From assembly GCF_002737765.1 (NCBI RefSeq), contig NZ_PEGG01000006.1, positions 1 through 16,753 on the forward strand: a DNA stretch of 16,753 nucleotides. The letters run 5' to 3'. This DNA is from Caulobacter sp. B11 (GTDB taxonomy: Bacteria > Pseudomonadota > Alphaproteobacteria > Caulobacterales > Caulobacteraceae). Shown here piece by piece: positions 1 to 8,423 of this stretch; the stretch's first letter is position 1, and each line of letters opens with the position of its first letter. Position numbers and translations under genes: made by a program. Under the pieces are notes generated by a model. The model saw nothing but the letters and a program-made list of their open reading frames with translations. It was not told the origin of the DNA and searched no databases.

Positions 1-1975
1 GGGCCCCCCCCAAAGCCGCCGGGGCCGCGATCAGCGCCGCCCTCGCTGGGCTCCGCGCGGCCGGCTGGCCTTCACCACCGGGCGCCGAGGGCGGGGGCGC
101 CGCTCCGCCGGCCGCCGCGTCGGCGACCGCCGGCCGGCCCTCCTGACCCTCGGCCCGCCGGAAGCGCCCGGGCTGCGGCTGGGGCCCGAACGCCTTGCGG
201 AAGGTGAAGCCGGTGCGAAGCTCCGAGGTCTCGCGGCGATCGAAGTTCACCGGCCGCGCATCGATCTGCAGGAGTCGGCCCGAGGCGTCGCGCACGAAGC
301 GCTCGGGGAAGGCCGCCTCGATCTGGCTGGTGGCCGTGGGGAAGCTGGAGATCAGGTCTTCGGTGCGGGCGCGGCTATAGGTGCTGGTGAGGGTCAAATT
401 GGTCGCCGTCAGCGGCTTGAGCGTCACGCCCAGCTTGAAAACCCGGCCTTCCTCCTCGCGAAGGCCGCGATTGCCGCCGGTCAGGCGCGAGATGACCACG
501 GCTTCGCCGCGCTGGAAGTCATAAGCCTGGACGCCGGGCGTCAGTTGCTCGGGATCGCCGATCTGCTGCAGGCTGGGCGCGCCCTGGTCGCGGGTCATCG
601 AGGCGTTGATGCGCAGCTTGTCGATCGGCGACCAGTTGGCCCCGTAGCCGACCGTGGTCAGGGCCCCGAAGTCCGACAGCTGGTCGGCGGCCAGGTTGAG
701 GTTCAGCGACAGGTCGCCGAGGGCCGCCAGCACGTCGTTGCGGCGACTGGCCAGGGGCAGGTCGAGATTGAGCTTGGCGCCGGCGGTGTCGCGGGACAGC
801 TCGCCGCTGCGCTGCACGCCGGCCCGTACCGAACGGCTGTCGAGCCGCACCGTGTTCAGGCCGCCGGTCACGGTCGTCGCGATCGCGCCGGCCGGGATGC
901 GCCACAGGTCGCCGCTGAGGTCGGCCTGGGCGTCGGCCGAGGTCGAGACCGAGCGCGAGCTGTCATTATAGGCCAGGCCGCCGACCACGCGTTCGGTGGT
1001 GCTGTTGCTTTCCGCGCGCTCGGCGTTGCCGGTGACCGACCAGCGCCAGCCCTGGACCGCGCCGAGCAGGCCGCCGCCGACATGGACGGTCCAGTCGTCC
1101 GACTCGCGCCGCAGCGGGCCCGAGGCCAGGGTGTTGAGGCCCAGCCAGGTCAGGCTGTCATTGCCCTCGAGCGTGGCGTTGACCGTGCCGGAGATTCCCG
1201 AGCCCAGCGGGCGGGAGAACACCGAGTTCAGGGCCCAACTGGTCTTGTCGGGGATCAGGCCGCGAAAGGCCGCGTCGGCGCGCGGCTGGGCCAGATCGCG
1301 ATCGGTCTCGAGCACCCGGTTCTGATCGCTGACCTTGGCGTCGACCATGAACCGGCTGTCGCGCTGGATCAGCAGGCGATTGCCGCGCACATCGACCGTG
1401 TCGCCCCCGCCGCCCTGGGTCGGGGTCTTGTAGCCCGCCTCGGCGGTGATGGCCCGGAAGCGTCGGCGCAGGACCAGGTTCACGACCTTCTGGTCGGCGC
1501 GGTAGCCGTATTTGAGCGCGACCTCCTCGGTGAGGATGTCGACGCGGGCTATGGCCTCGGTCGGCAGGTCGCGCACCTCGTTGAAGCCCGAGATCCGCCC
1601 GCCATTGACCAGGATCACCGGCCGGCCGCCCGCGCGCCGCGCGCCGAGGCGGTCAGGGGTTCCAGGGCGGTGATCAGCTCGGCGACCGTCGAGACGCCAT
1701 AGGCGCGGATGTCGCGCGGCGACAGCTGGACCTCGGGGGAATGTCGCCGATCACCGAGCCGGGCTGCTGGCGCGAAGCGGTCACGGTGACGGCGTCGACC
1801 TCGAAATCCTCGTCCTCAACCACCCGGGCTGGGGTCGCCGGGGTCTGAGCCGGCGCGGCGGCTTGCCGCGCAAGGGCTGGGCCGGCCAGCAGCGCGGCGG
1901 CGACCCCAGCATCAGGGCCGCTTTCAGGCTGGACGAAGGTGTCGGAACGCGGCGGGCGGTCAGGTCGGTGGTCAA
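1..1975 (-). pseudogene. TonB-dependent outer-membrane receptor, partial and frameshifted
   Basis: Outer-membrane beta-barrel receptor expected to import a ligand using TonB energy; the ligand cannot be told. A TTG start at 1975 is preferred because GGAGAG lies six bases upstream and a signal peptide follows (RR, then KAALMLG and, after a shift, VAAALLAGPALA). Next come a TonB-box-like stretch (VDAVTVTASR) and a plug domain with VILVNGGRISGF, TEAIARVDIL and VALKYGYRADQKVV. One continuous frame then carries barrel sequence from about 1620 to 75, ending in the proline/glycine-rich stretch common in caulobacterial members. The C-terminus lies beyond the left edge. Single-base losses are needed at 1904-1907 (C run), 1735-1739 (G run), about 1625-1650 and about 50-70. 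The window begins in a homopolymer, so poor sequence at a contig end could explain this; real decay is the alternative. It is divergent from the phosphate operon. Confidence 0.85.
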
Positions 1976-1987
1976 GCGGGGCTCTCC
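1973..1987 (-). promoter_or_regulatory. Shine-Dalgarno and TTG start of the TonB receptor
   Basis: On the minus strand GGAGAG (1982-1987) stands six bases before TTG (1973-1975). The frame opened there runs through an arginine pair into the hydrophobic core of a signal peptide. ATG codons farther upstream in the same frame (2011, 2035) have no comparable ribosome site and would put a long polar tail before the signal peptide. The start is inferred. Confidence 0.5.
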
Positions 1988-2142
1988 GGACGGCGCACCG
2001 TCGCATCTCATCGCCCCAGACGGGGCCGCGTCCAAACGGTCTTGTCGACGCTTCGTTGCCGCATGATTTCAGGATCGTGACGGTGGCGGCGCGGTCGTTG
2101 GGACCGCGCCGGCGAGCAGAATCGGCGCGCCGGGCCGTCGAG

Positions 2143-2175
2143 CGTCATCAAACCGTCATCAAACCGTCGCATAAG
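2143..2175 (+). promoter_or_regulatory. PhoB box and likely promoter of the pst operon
   Basis: Two perfect 11-bp direct repeats, CGTCATCAAAC at 2143-2153 and 2154-2164, are followed by a diverged third unit, CGTCGCATAAG, at 2165-2175. This matches the known PhoB site architecture of 11-bp units built on a GTCAT core with an A-rich tail. CATAAG at 2170-2175 lies five bases after the second unit, where the -10 element sits in PhoB-activated promoters that lack a good -35. The leader to the pstC ATG at 2257 would then be about 75 bases. The repeats are visible directly; binding is inferred. Confidence 0.8.
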
Positions 2176-2256
2176 CTCCGCTCCGCTCGGGCATAGCTCG
2201 GCTTGGACGAGGCGTCGCGCCGTGCGGCGGGCTCGCATCCCTCGCGCAAGAACCAC

Positions 2257-3698
2257 ATGCTTACTTGGCTCTCGCTTCTGTTTCTGGCGCTGTTCTCCGC
2301 GGCGGCCTTCATGGCCGGCCGGGGGCGCGCCCTCAAGGCCAGTGGCGGTTCGGCGGCCCGGCTGCACTCCCTGCCCAACTATTATGGCAGCTATGCGGCT
2401 CTTTGGGCCGGCGCGCCGGCCGCCCTGCTGCTGCTGCTGGGCATGATGTTCGGCGGCCGGGTCGAGGACGCCCTGCTGCAGCGCGAGCGTCCGGCCGCCA
2501 TCGCCGGCATGACCGTCGATCGGCAGGACGTCTTCTTCAGCGACGTCCAGGCCGTCGCCTCGGGCCAGGCGGCCAGCGAGGTCACCTATGACGGCGACGA
2601 GCGCCTGGCCTTCGACGCCAAGGTCGCCGAGTCGCGTCGCATCTCGGGCATCGTTCGCTATTCCCTGCTGGCCGCCGCCGGCCTCGTCGCCCTGGGCGGC
2701 CTGCTCCTGGCCCTGCCGCGCATCGGCACCGAGTTCCGGGCCCGCAACCGGGTGGAGGGCTGGATCGCCGGGGTGCTGATCGCCTGTTCGGTCGCCGCCG
2801 TCCTGACCACGCTGGGCATCGTTCTGTCCCTGGTCTGGGAGAGCTGGCGGTTCTTCCAGAGCGTGCCGGTGCTCGACTTCCTGCTGGGCACCGAATGGAG
2901 CCCGCAGATCGCCATGCGGGCCGACCAGGTGGCCGGCGCCGGCGCCTTCGGGGCGGTGCCCTTGTTCGTCGGCACCTTCCTGATCATGTTCATCGCCATG
3001 CTGGTGGCCGCGCCGGTGGGTCTCTATTCGGCGATCTACCTGTCCGAATACGCCAATCGCGGCCTGCGCTCGACGATCAAGCCGCTGCTGGAGATCCTGG
3101 CCGGGGTGCCGACCGTGGTCTACGGCTTCTTCGCGGCCCTGACGGTCGGGCCGCTGTTTCGGGCGGGCTTCAACGCCATCGGCGCCCAGCTGGTCGGCGG
3201 ACCGCTGGACGGGATCGGTCAGTACCTGATGCAGGTGCAAAACCAGATGGCCCTGGTGGCCGGCGTGGTCATGGGGATCATGCTGATCCCGTTCGTGTCC
3301 TCGCTGTCGGACGACATCATCAACGCCGTGCCGCAGAGCTTGCGCGACGGCAGCTACGCCATGGGCGCGACCAAGTCGGAAACCATCAAGCGCGTGGTTC
3401 TGCCCGCCGCCCTGCCGGGATCATGGCCGCCATGCTGCTGGCCGTGTCGCGCGCCGTCGGCGAGACCATGATCGTCACCATGGCCGCCGGCCTGCAGGCC
3501 AAGATGACGGTCAATCCCCTCGACACCGTCACCACCGTCACCGTGCAGATCGTCACCCTGCTGACCGGCGACCAGGAGTTCGACAGCGCCAAGACCCTCT
3601 CGGCCTTCGGCCTGGGCCTGACCCTGTTCGTCGTCACCCTGGGCCTGAACATCATCGCCCTGCGCATCGTCCAGAAGTATCGGGAACAGTATGACTGA
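2257..3698 (+). CDS. pstC: Phosphate ABC transporter permease PstC (one frameshift)
   Basis: Inner-membrane subunit that with PstA forms the phosphate channel of the PstSCAB importer. ATG 2257 begins a membrane segment (MLTWLSLLFLALFSAAAFMA); a TTG at 2203 in the same frame would add a polar tail and is less likely. The alphaproteobacterial N-terminal extension, with extra membrane segments and a periplasmic loop, covers about residues 1-185. The permease core follows, with the EAA-type loop near residues 357-387 (SLRDGSYAMGATKSETIKRV), the contact site for PstB. At 3417-3420 one base is missing in CCGGGATC: the given frame runs off into SWPPCC and stops at 3471, while the adjacent frame continues exactly with IMAAMLLAVSRAVGETMIV to the stop at 3698. 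Repaired, the protein has about 480 residues. First gene of the operon; it overlaps pstA by 8 bases. Confidence 0.92.
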
Positions 3699-4989
3699 CG
3701 CCGCCCGTTCCGCCGGCGCGGCCAAGCGCGCGCCGCTCACCGCCCGCGAGGCGATGCTGAAGAAACGTCACCGCTCCGAGGCCTGGTTCAAGGCCCAGGG
3801 CGTCGCGGCGATCATCATCGCCATGATCTTCCTGGTGGTGCTGGTCGGGCGCGTGGTCGGCCAGGGCTATTCGACCTTCCTGACCCACTCGATCAGCGTG
3901 CCGGTCTATCTGGACCCCAGCCGCGTCGACGCCGCCGCGCTCGAGGGGGTCAATTACGACTACCTCGTCGCCGAGGGCATGATGAAGAAGCTGGGCGTGC
4001 AGGACGACGACCTGGGCCTGATCTCGGGCAAGGTCATGGACCTGACCTCGCGCGATCTCGGCTTCCAGCTGCTCAACCAGCTCAAGGCCGACCCGTCGCT
4101 GATCGGCAAGACCGTCACCGTCACCGGTCCGATGAAGGCCGACGCCGATCTCTACTACAAGGGCGAGATCAAGCGCTCGACCCTCGAGGAAGACCGCAAG
4201 CTGGACAACCAGCAACTGGACTGGCTGGACCAGTTGCAGAAGAGCGGCGCGGTGACCGCCGGCTTCAACGTCAAGTTCTTCACCAATTCGGACTCCACCG
4301 AGCCTGAACAGGCTGGGGTTCTGGGGGCCGTGGTCGGCTCGGCCATGATGCTGCTGATCACCGCCCTGATCGCGGTGCCGGTCGGGGTGATGGCGGCGGT
4401 CTATCTCGAGGAATTCGCGCCCAAGAACCGTTGGACCGACGTGATCGAGGTCAATATCAACAACCTCGCCGCCGTGCCGTCGATCGTCTACGGCCTGCTG
4501 GGCCTGGCCCTGTTCATCAACTGGCTGCACGTGCCGCGGTCCTCGCCGCTGGTCGGCGGCCTGGTCCTGGCCCTGATGGCCCTGCCCACGGTGATCATCG
4601 CCACCCGCTCGTCGCTGAAGGCCGTGCCGCCCTCGATCCGCGAGGCCGCCCTGGGCGTCGGCGCGTCCAAGGCCCAGACGGTGTTCCACCACGTCCTGCC
4701 CCTGGCCATGCCCGGGGTGATGACCGGCGCGATCCTGTCCCTGGCCCATGCCCTGGGCGAGACCGCGCCCCTGCTGATGATCGGCATGGTCTCGTTCGTG
4801 CCCGGCGTGCCCGAGGGCTTCACCGGCGCCTCGACCGTCCTGCCGGTTCAGGTGTTCATCTGGGAAAACGCGTCCGAGCGGGCCTTCCACGAGCGCACCG
4901 CCGCGGCGATCATCGTGCTCCTGGTGTTCATGATCGTCATGAACGCCGCCGCGGTGATCCTGCGCCGCCGCTTTGAACGTCGCTGGTAG
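3691..4989 (+). CDS. pstA: Phosphate ABC transporter permease PstA
   Basis: Second channel subunit of the PstSCAB importer, 432 residues. A cytoplasmic basic N-terminus ([12 protein letters not shown]) leads into membrane segment 1 (about residues 37-55). A soluble insert of about 150 residues follows (roughly 60-205), which corresponds to the DUF3333 region of alphaproteobacterial PstA and is absent from the shorter enterobacterial protein. The permease core follows, with an EAA loop near residues 316-346 ([20 protein letters not shown]) and a final membrane helix ending in RRRFERRW. The start ATG lies inside the end of pstC (8-base overlap), suggesting translational coupling. No frame problem is seen. 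The function of the insert is not known to me. Confidence 0.95.
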   Translation: MTDAARSAGAAKRAPLTAREAMLKKRHRSEAWFKAQGVAAIIIAMIFLVVLVGRVVGQGYSTFLTHSISVPVYLDPSRVDAAALEGVNYDYLVAEGMMKKLGVQDDDLGLISGKVMDLTSRDLGFQLLNQLKADPSLIGKTVTVTGPMKADADLYYKGEIKRSTLEEDRKLDNQQLDWLDQLQKSGAVTAGFNVKFFTNSDSTEPEQAGVLGAVVGSAMMLLITALIAVPVGVMAAVYLEEFAPKNRWTDVIEVNINNLAAVPSIVYGLLGLALFINWLHVPRSSPLVGGLVLALMALPTVIIATRSSLKAVPPSIREAALGVGASKAQTVFHHVLPLAMPGVMTGAILSLAHALGETAPLLMIGMVSFVPGVPEGFTGASTVLPVQVFIWENASERAFHERTAAAIIVLLVFMIVMNAAAVILRRRFERRW

Positions 4990-5039
4990 GCCCCATGACC
5001 CTTTTTCCCTTCGCCTCGCCTTTCCGTTCGGGACACGCC

Positions 5040-5876
5040 ATGTCGACCCAGCACCGCGATGACGCCATCGCCCACACCGCCGCCTCCGTCTCCGCCGCGC
5101 CTGGCGCGGTCGAGGCCAACGCCTTCAAGATCCGGGCGCGCGACGTCAACGTGTTCTACGGCGACAAGCAGGCCCTGTTCGACGTCAATCTCGACGTGCC
5201 GGGCAAGTCGGTCACCGCCTTCATCGGCCCGTCGGGCTGCGGCAAGTCGACCTTCCTGCGCTGCATCAACCGGATGAACGACACCATCCCCTCGGCCAAG
5301 GTCACCGGCGCGATCGAGATCGACGGCAATGACGTCAACGCCAAGAGCGTCGATCCGGTGGTGCTGCGCTCGCGGGTCGGCATGGTGTTCCAAAAGCCCA
5401 ACCCCTTCCCCAAGACCATCTTCGAGAACGTCGCCTACGGCCCGCGCATCCACGGCCTGGCCACCGGCAAGGCCGAGCTGGAGGCCATCGTCGAGAGCAG
5501 CCTCAAGAAGGCCGGCCTGTGGAACGAGGTCTCCGACCGCCTGCATCAGCCCGGCACCGGCCTGTCCGGCGGCCAGCAGCAGCGCCTGGTCATCGCCCGA
5601 GCCATCGCCGTGTCGCCCGAGGTGATCCTGATGGACGAGCCCTGCTCGGCCCTGGACCCGATCGCCACGGCCCGGATCGAGGAACTGATCGACGAGCTGC
5701 GCAGCCAGTTCTGCATCGTCATCGTCACCCACTCGATGGCCCAGGCCGCCCGGGTTTCGCAGAAGACCGCCTTCTTCCACATGGGCAAGCTGGTCGAGAG
5801 CGGCGCGACCGAGGACATGTTCACCAATCCTCGCGACAGCCGCACCCAGGACTACATCACCGGCCGCTTCGGCTAA
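5040..5876 (+). CDS. pstB: Phosphate ABC transporter ATPase PstB
   Basis: Cytoplasmic ATPase that drives phosphate import through PstC/PstA; 278 residues from ATG 5040. All nucleotide-binding elements are present: Walker [10 protein letters not shown] (63-71), Q-loop FQKPNPFP (117-124), signature LSGGQQQR (175-182), Walker B VILMDEP (195-201) and H-loop H231 in THSM. An ATG at 4995 in the same frame would add 15 residues ([10 protein letters not shown]...) of non-family sequence, so the inner start is preferred; the residues before about 28 are variable in the family. It lies 50 bases after pstA and 17 bases before phoU. The signature carries LVIARAIA where many homologues have LCIARAIA, a conservative change. 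Confidence 0.96.
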   Translation: MSTQHRDDAIAHTAASVSAAPGAVEANAFKIRARDVNVFYGDKQALFDVNLDVPGKSVTAFIGPSGCGKSTFLRCINRMNDTIPSAKVTGAIEIDGNDVNAKSVDPVVLRSRVGMVFQKPNPFPKTIFENVAYGPRIHGLATGKAELEAIVESSLKKAGLWNEVSDRLHQPGTGLSGGQQQRLVIARAIAVSPEVILMDEPCSALDPIATARIEELIDELRSQFCIVIVTHSMAQAARVSQKTAFFHMGKLVESGATEDMFTNPRDSRTQDYITGRFG

Positions 5877-5893
5877 CCGGTAGGACAACTGAC

Positions 5894-6586
5894 ATGACTG
5901 AACATACCGTCCGTTCCTACGGCGAAGAACTCAACCACCTGACGGCCGAGGTCACCCGCATGGGCGGCATGGCCGAGGCCCAGGTCGCCGACGCCATCGA
6001 CTGCATCGCCCGCCGCGACGCCCCCCTGGCCCAGCAGGTCGTGGCCCGCGACGCCCGGCTCGACACCCTGCAGCTGGAAATCGAGCGCAAGGCCTTCAAG
6101 CTGATCGCCCTGCGCCAGCCGATGGCCGTCGACCTGCGCCACGCCGTGGCCGCCCTCAAGATCTCGATGAGCCTGGAGCGCTGCGGCGACATGGCCAAGA
6201 ACATCGGCAAGCGCGCCCTGATCCTGACCGAGGCCGATCCGATGACCGCCCTGACCCGCTCGATCGAGCGGATGGGCCGCCTGGTCCAGGGCCGGCTCAA
6301 GGACGTGCTGGACGCCTATACCAGCTCGGACGTGCAGCGGGCGATCAGCGTCTGGAGCCGCGACGAGGAAGTCGACGAGCACTACAACGCCATCTTCCGC
6401 GAACTGCTGACCTACATGATGGGCGATCCGCGCACGATCAACGCCTGCACCCATCTGCTGTTCGCGGCCAAGAACCTCGAGCGCATCGGCGACCACGCCA
6501 CCAACATCGCTGAAATCATCCACTTCGAGATCACGGGCGAGGAGATCATCTCCGAACGCCCCAAGCTCGACGCCTTGACCCAATAG
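5894..6586 (+). CDS. phoU: Phosphate signalling regulator PhoU
   Basis: PhoU is a cytoplasmic protein that relays the state of the Pst transporter to the PhoR/PhoB system and limits phosphate uptake; 230 residues. Two PhoU repeats are visible, each with the metal-binding helix pattern E-R-x-x-D-x-x-x-N: ERCGDMAKN around 95-103 and ERIGDHATN around 196-204. The start ATG 5894 has AGGA eight bases upstream (5882-5885). The open frame extends farther upstream inside pstB, but that stretch is arginine/proline-rich shadow translation, not PhoU. It lies 17 bases after pstB and 25 before phoB, fitting one transcript. Confidence 0.96.
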   Translation: MTEHTVRSYGEELNHLTAEVTRMGGMAEAQVADAIDCIARRDAPLAQQVVARDARLDTLQLEIERKAFKLIALRQPMAVDLRHAVAALKISMSLERCGDMAKNIGKRALILTEADPMTALTRSIERMGRLVQGRLKDVLDAYTSSDVQRAISVWSRDEEVDEHYNAIFRELLTYMMGDPRTINACTHLLFAAKNLERIGDHATNIAEIIHFEITGEEIISERPKLDALTQ

Positions 6587-6611
6587 CCTCCAACAGGAAG
6601 GGCGCTGCCAA

Positions 6612-7304
6612 GTGACTCCGTACGTACTGGTGGTCGAGGACGAGGACGCCCTGGCGACCTTGCTGCACTATAATCTCGACAAGGAAGGCTATCAGGTCGC
6701 GGTCGCCGGCGACGGCGAGGAAGCCCTGACCCTGGCCAGCGAGCGGGCCCCCGACCTGGTGATCCTCGACTGGATGCTGCCCAAGGTCTCGGGCATCGAG
6801 GTCTGTCGCCGTCTGCGCGGCCGCAACGAGACCCGCAACGTGCCGATCATCATGCTCACCGCCCGTGGCGAGGAGAGCGACCGCATCCGCGGCCTCGACA
6901 CCGGGGCCGACGACTATGTGGTCAAGCCGTTCTCGATGGTCGAGCTGACCGCCCGGGTCCGGGCCGTGATGCGCCGCATCCGCCCCGCCCTGGCCGACGA
7001 CCGCATCACGGTCGGCGACCTCGTCATCGACCGCGTCGCCCACCGGGTGAAGCGCCAGGGCAAGGAAGTCCACCTCGGCCCCACCGAGTTCCGCCTGCTC
7101 GACTATCTGATGCAGCATCCGGGCCGGGTGTTCAGCCGCGAACAGCTGCTGGACGCGGTCTGGGGCTCGGACGTCTATGTCGAGGCCCGCACCGTCGACG
7201 TCCACATCGGCCGCCTGCGCAAGGCCCTCAACGGCGCGGCGGACGGCGACCCGATCCGCACCGTGCGTTCGGCGGGGTATTCGCTGGATGTCGAGGCGGC
7301 TTAG
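6612..7304 (+). CDS. phoB: Phosphate regulon response regulator PhoB
   Basis: DNA-binding response regulator that activates phosphate-starvation genes when phosphorylated by PhoR; 230 residues. The receiver domain (about 1-120) has the acidic pair E9/D10, phosphoacceptor D53 (LDWMLP), T83 and K105 (KPF), in the same positions as the classical PhoB. The OmpR-type winged helix follows (about 130-227), with LGPTEFRLLDYLM and TVDVHIGRLRKAL. The start is GTG at 6612, with AGGAAG at 6595-6600; no ATG fits the conserved N-terminus TPYVLVVEDED. Last gene of the operon. It probably activates its own operon through the box at 2143-2175 (inference). The partner kinase gene phoR is not in the window. Confidence 0.96.
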   Translation: MTPYVLVVEDEDALATLLHYNLDKEGYQVAVAGDGEEALTLASERAPDLVILDWMLPKVSGIEVCRRLRGRNETRNVPIIMLTARGEESDRIRGLDTGADDYVVKPFSMVELTARVRAVMRRIRPALADDRITVGDLVIDRVAHRVKRQGKEVHLGPTEFRLLDYLMQHPGRVFSREQLLDAVWGSDVYVEARTVDVHIGRLRKALNGAADGDPIRTVRSAGYSLDVEAA

Positions 7305-7355
7305 GGGGCGGCGGGCGCAGGAGGGGCGTTTAGAGTGGCCCCTTACCTGTTGAAT

Positions 7356-7380
7356 AAGGTGGCGGTCCACCTTGGCTTTT
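7356..7380 (+). terminator. Possible terminator after phoB
   Basis: AAGGTGG (7356-7362) and CCACCTT (7367-7373) form a perfect 7-bp stem around a CGGT loop, followed by GGC and four T. An overlapping alternative stem pairs CCTTA (7341-7345) with TAAGG (7355-7359). The T run is short, so termination is plausible, not certain. Confidence 0.45.
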
Positions 7381-7436
7381 GCTCGCCTAAATACTCGTGA
7401 CGAGATGTAGGCGCCGTCGGCTGATTCAGCCAAACT

Positions 7437-8015
7437 GTGCAAATGGATGCACTCAAGCAATTTCTCGGCGGTCTAGCGTTCCTATTTGTCGCTGCACTAC
7501 TCTTTAGTTTTATGCGCGAGGGCGCAAATTTCGGCTCTGTGGCGGATTGGGCCGGAGCGGGGGCCAACCTCGCAGTGGTTATATTGACGCTTTGGTTGGC
7601 GACCGCCGCCTCCAGGCGGGAGGCGCGCGCGAGGTCGGACAAAGTCATCGCTACGCAGAAAGCCTTTCGTGATTGCCTGAAGATGGCGATAACGCTTGGA
7701 AATCGTTCAGCTGATTTATTTGTGCCGCCGTGGCCGAATGAAATTGTCCGAGATGAGTTCAAATACGACCTTCACGCGGTCAATCAGAGCTTTATGCAAT
7801 TCCCTACGCTCGATCTCCCAATTCCTGAGCGCCTCCCCTGCAATCACGCTGAGGCCATCTGGCACACACTGAGTTCGGCAGTTGGCAGAGCGGCGGCTCA
7901 ATCAGAAATGGGATGGGCGCTCCAATTCGATGCTCAGTCCGTGATCTCGATTTCCGTCCAACGGCTCGAGGGCATAGCTGGCGCTCTTCCGCCGATCGAT
8001 CGTGTTTCCCATTGA
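7437..8015 (+). CDS. Hypothetical small membrane protein, lower-GC orphan
   Basis: I do not recognise this protein. The GTG at 7437 gives 192 residues; the ATG at 7443 gives 190. Neither has a clear ribosome site. From the ATG there are two hydrophobic segments, about 7-25 (FLGGLAFLFVAALLFSF) and 37-56 (ANLAVVILTLWLATAA), then an arginine-rich stretch (SRREARARS) and a soluble C-terminal domain of about 125 residues. The VADWAGAGAN pattern before the second segment is of a kind seen in many small accessory membrane proteins of unknown role. Base composition differs from the neighbours: 7741-7800 has 25 G/C in 60 bases, against 41 in 60 for 6901-6960 in phoB. This suggests acquisition by transfer. 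The translation is protein-like rather than R/P/G-rich, so I think the gene is real. Confidence 0.65.
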   Translation: MQMDALKQFLGGLAFLFVAALLFSFMREGANFGSVADWAGAGANLAVVILTLWLATAASRREARARSDKVIATQKAFRDCLKMAITLGNRSADLFVPPWPNEIVRDEFKYDLHAVNQSFMQFPTLDLPIPERLPCNHAEAIWHTLSSAVGRAAAQSEMGWALQFDAQSVISISVQRLEGIAGALPPIDRVSH

Positions 8016-8018
8016 ACC

Positions 8019-8036
8019 CCGACGCTCCCGCGTCGG
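8019..8036 (+). terminator. Perfect hairpin after the orphan gene
   Basis: CCGACGC (8019-8025) and GCGTCGG (8030-8036) form a 7-bp stem with a TCCC loop, starting four bases after the stop codon of the orphan gene. No T run follows, so it may be a transcript-end stabiliser or weak terminator. Confidence 0.35.
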
Positions 8037-8040
8037 TGCG

Positions 8041-8190
8041 ATCCTTACATCTCTTGGAGGCTGCAGCGTGCTGGTCTGGAAAGGTCAGTCAAGGACCGCC
8101 TCCGGCGGCCGCGACGCGGCGACGCGGAGCGTCGTCCTTGAGTGACCTTTCCAGACCAGCGATCGTCTCGCCGTGAGATCTAAGGACGGC
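8041..8190. repeat. Large interspersed palindrome, family A (full copy)
   Basis: The arms 8071-8096 and 8134-8159 are inverted repeats of 26 bases with one mismatch, beginning CTGGTCTGGAAAGGTC. Outer arms extend it: CCTTACATCTC near 8043-8053 faces GAGATCTAAGG near 8177-8187. The middle (8097-8133) is GC-rich and partly self-complementary. The right half recurs at 8561-8620 and, more diverged, at 8804-8850, so this is a repeated element, not a chance hairpin. No protein-coding signal. Confidence 0.75.
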
Positions 8191-8236
8191 TCCCTCCAAG
8201 GGGCGGCGGCTTCGCCTTCAGAGCCCCATAAGCCTC

Positions 8237-8350
8237 CGTCATCCCGGGACCTGTTCCCGGGACCCATCCCTCCGCCACACGGGCGGTGCAGGGGTGATCG
8301 AGGGCGGGGCGGCTGAACCCTGGGTCCCGGGGACAAGCCCCGGGATGACG
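8237..8350. repeat. Interspersed palindrome, family B, copy 1
   Basis: It opens with CGTCATCCCGGGAC and closes with CCCCGGGATGACG; the inner parts GTTCCCGGGACCC and TGGGTCCCGGGGAC are also complementary. This is the REP-like type widespread between alphaproteobacterial genes. Translation of such copies gives the artefact peptide VIPGLVPGTQG, which should not be annotated as protein. Copy 2 lies at 8663-8759. Confidence 0.75.
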
Positions 8351-8423
8351 GGCTTTTGTGGCGGCGAGGGCGGGGCTCCCTCTGGCGCGGAGGCTTTCCC
8401 ACGACCTCCCAAACCAAGGCGCG

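Noticed and set aside
545..1702. Long plus-strand open frame opposite the TonB receptor
   Set aside because: Low-complexity A/G/R/V/Q composition and no domain pattern; the minus strand gives recognisable plug and barrel sequence.
2008..3240. Long open frame on the minus strand opposite pstC
   Set aside because: H/Q/G/R-rich translation typical of the reverse shadow of a GC-rich gene; the plus strand encodes a clear permease. The same applies to the minus frames at 3652-4890, 4848-5888 and 9306-10850.
4995..5039. Earlier ATG start for PstB
   Set aside because: Adds 15 residues not seen in the family; ATG 5040 leads straight into a normal PstB N-terminus.
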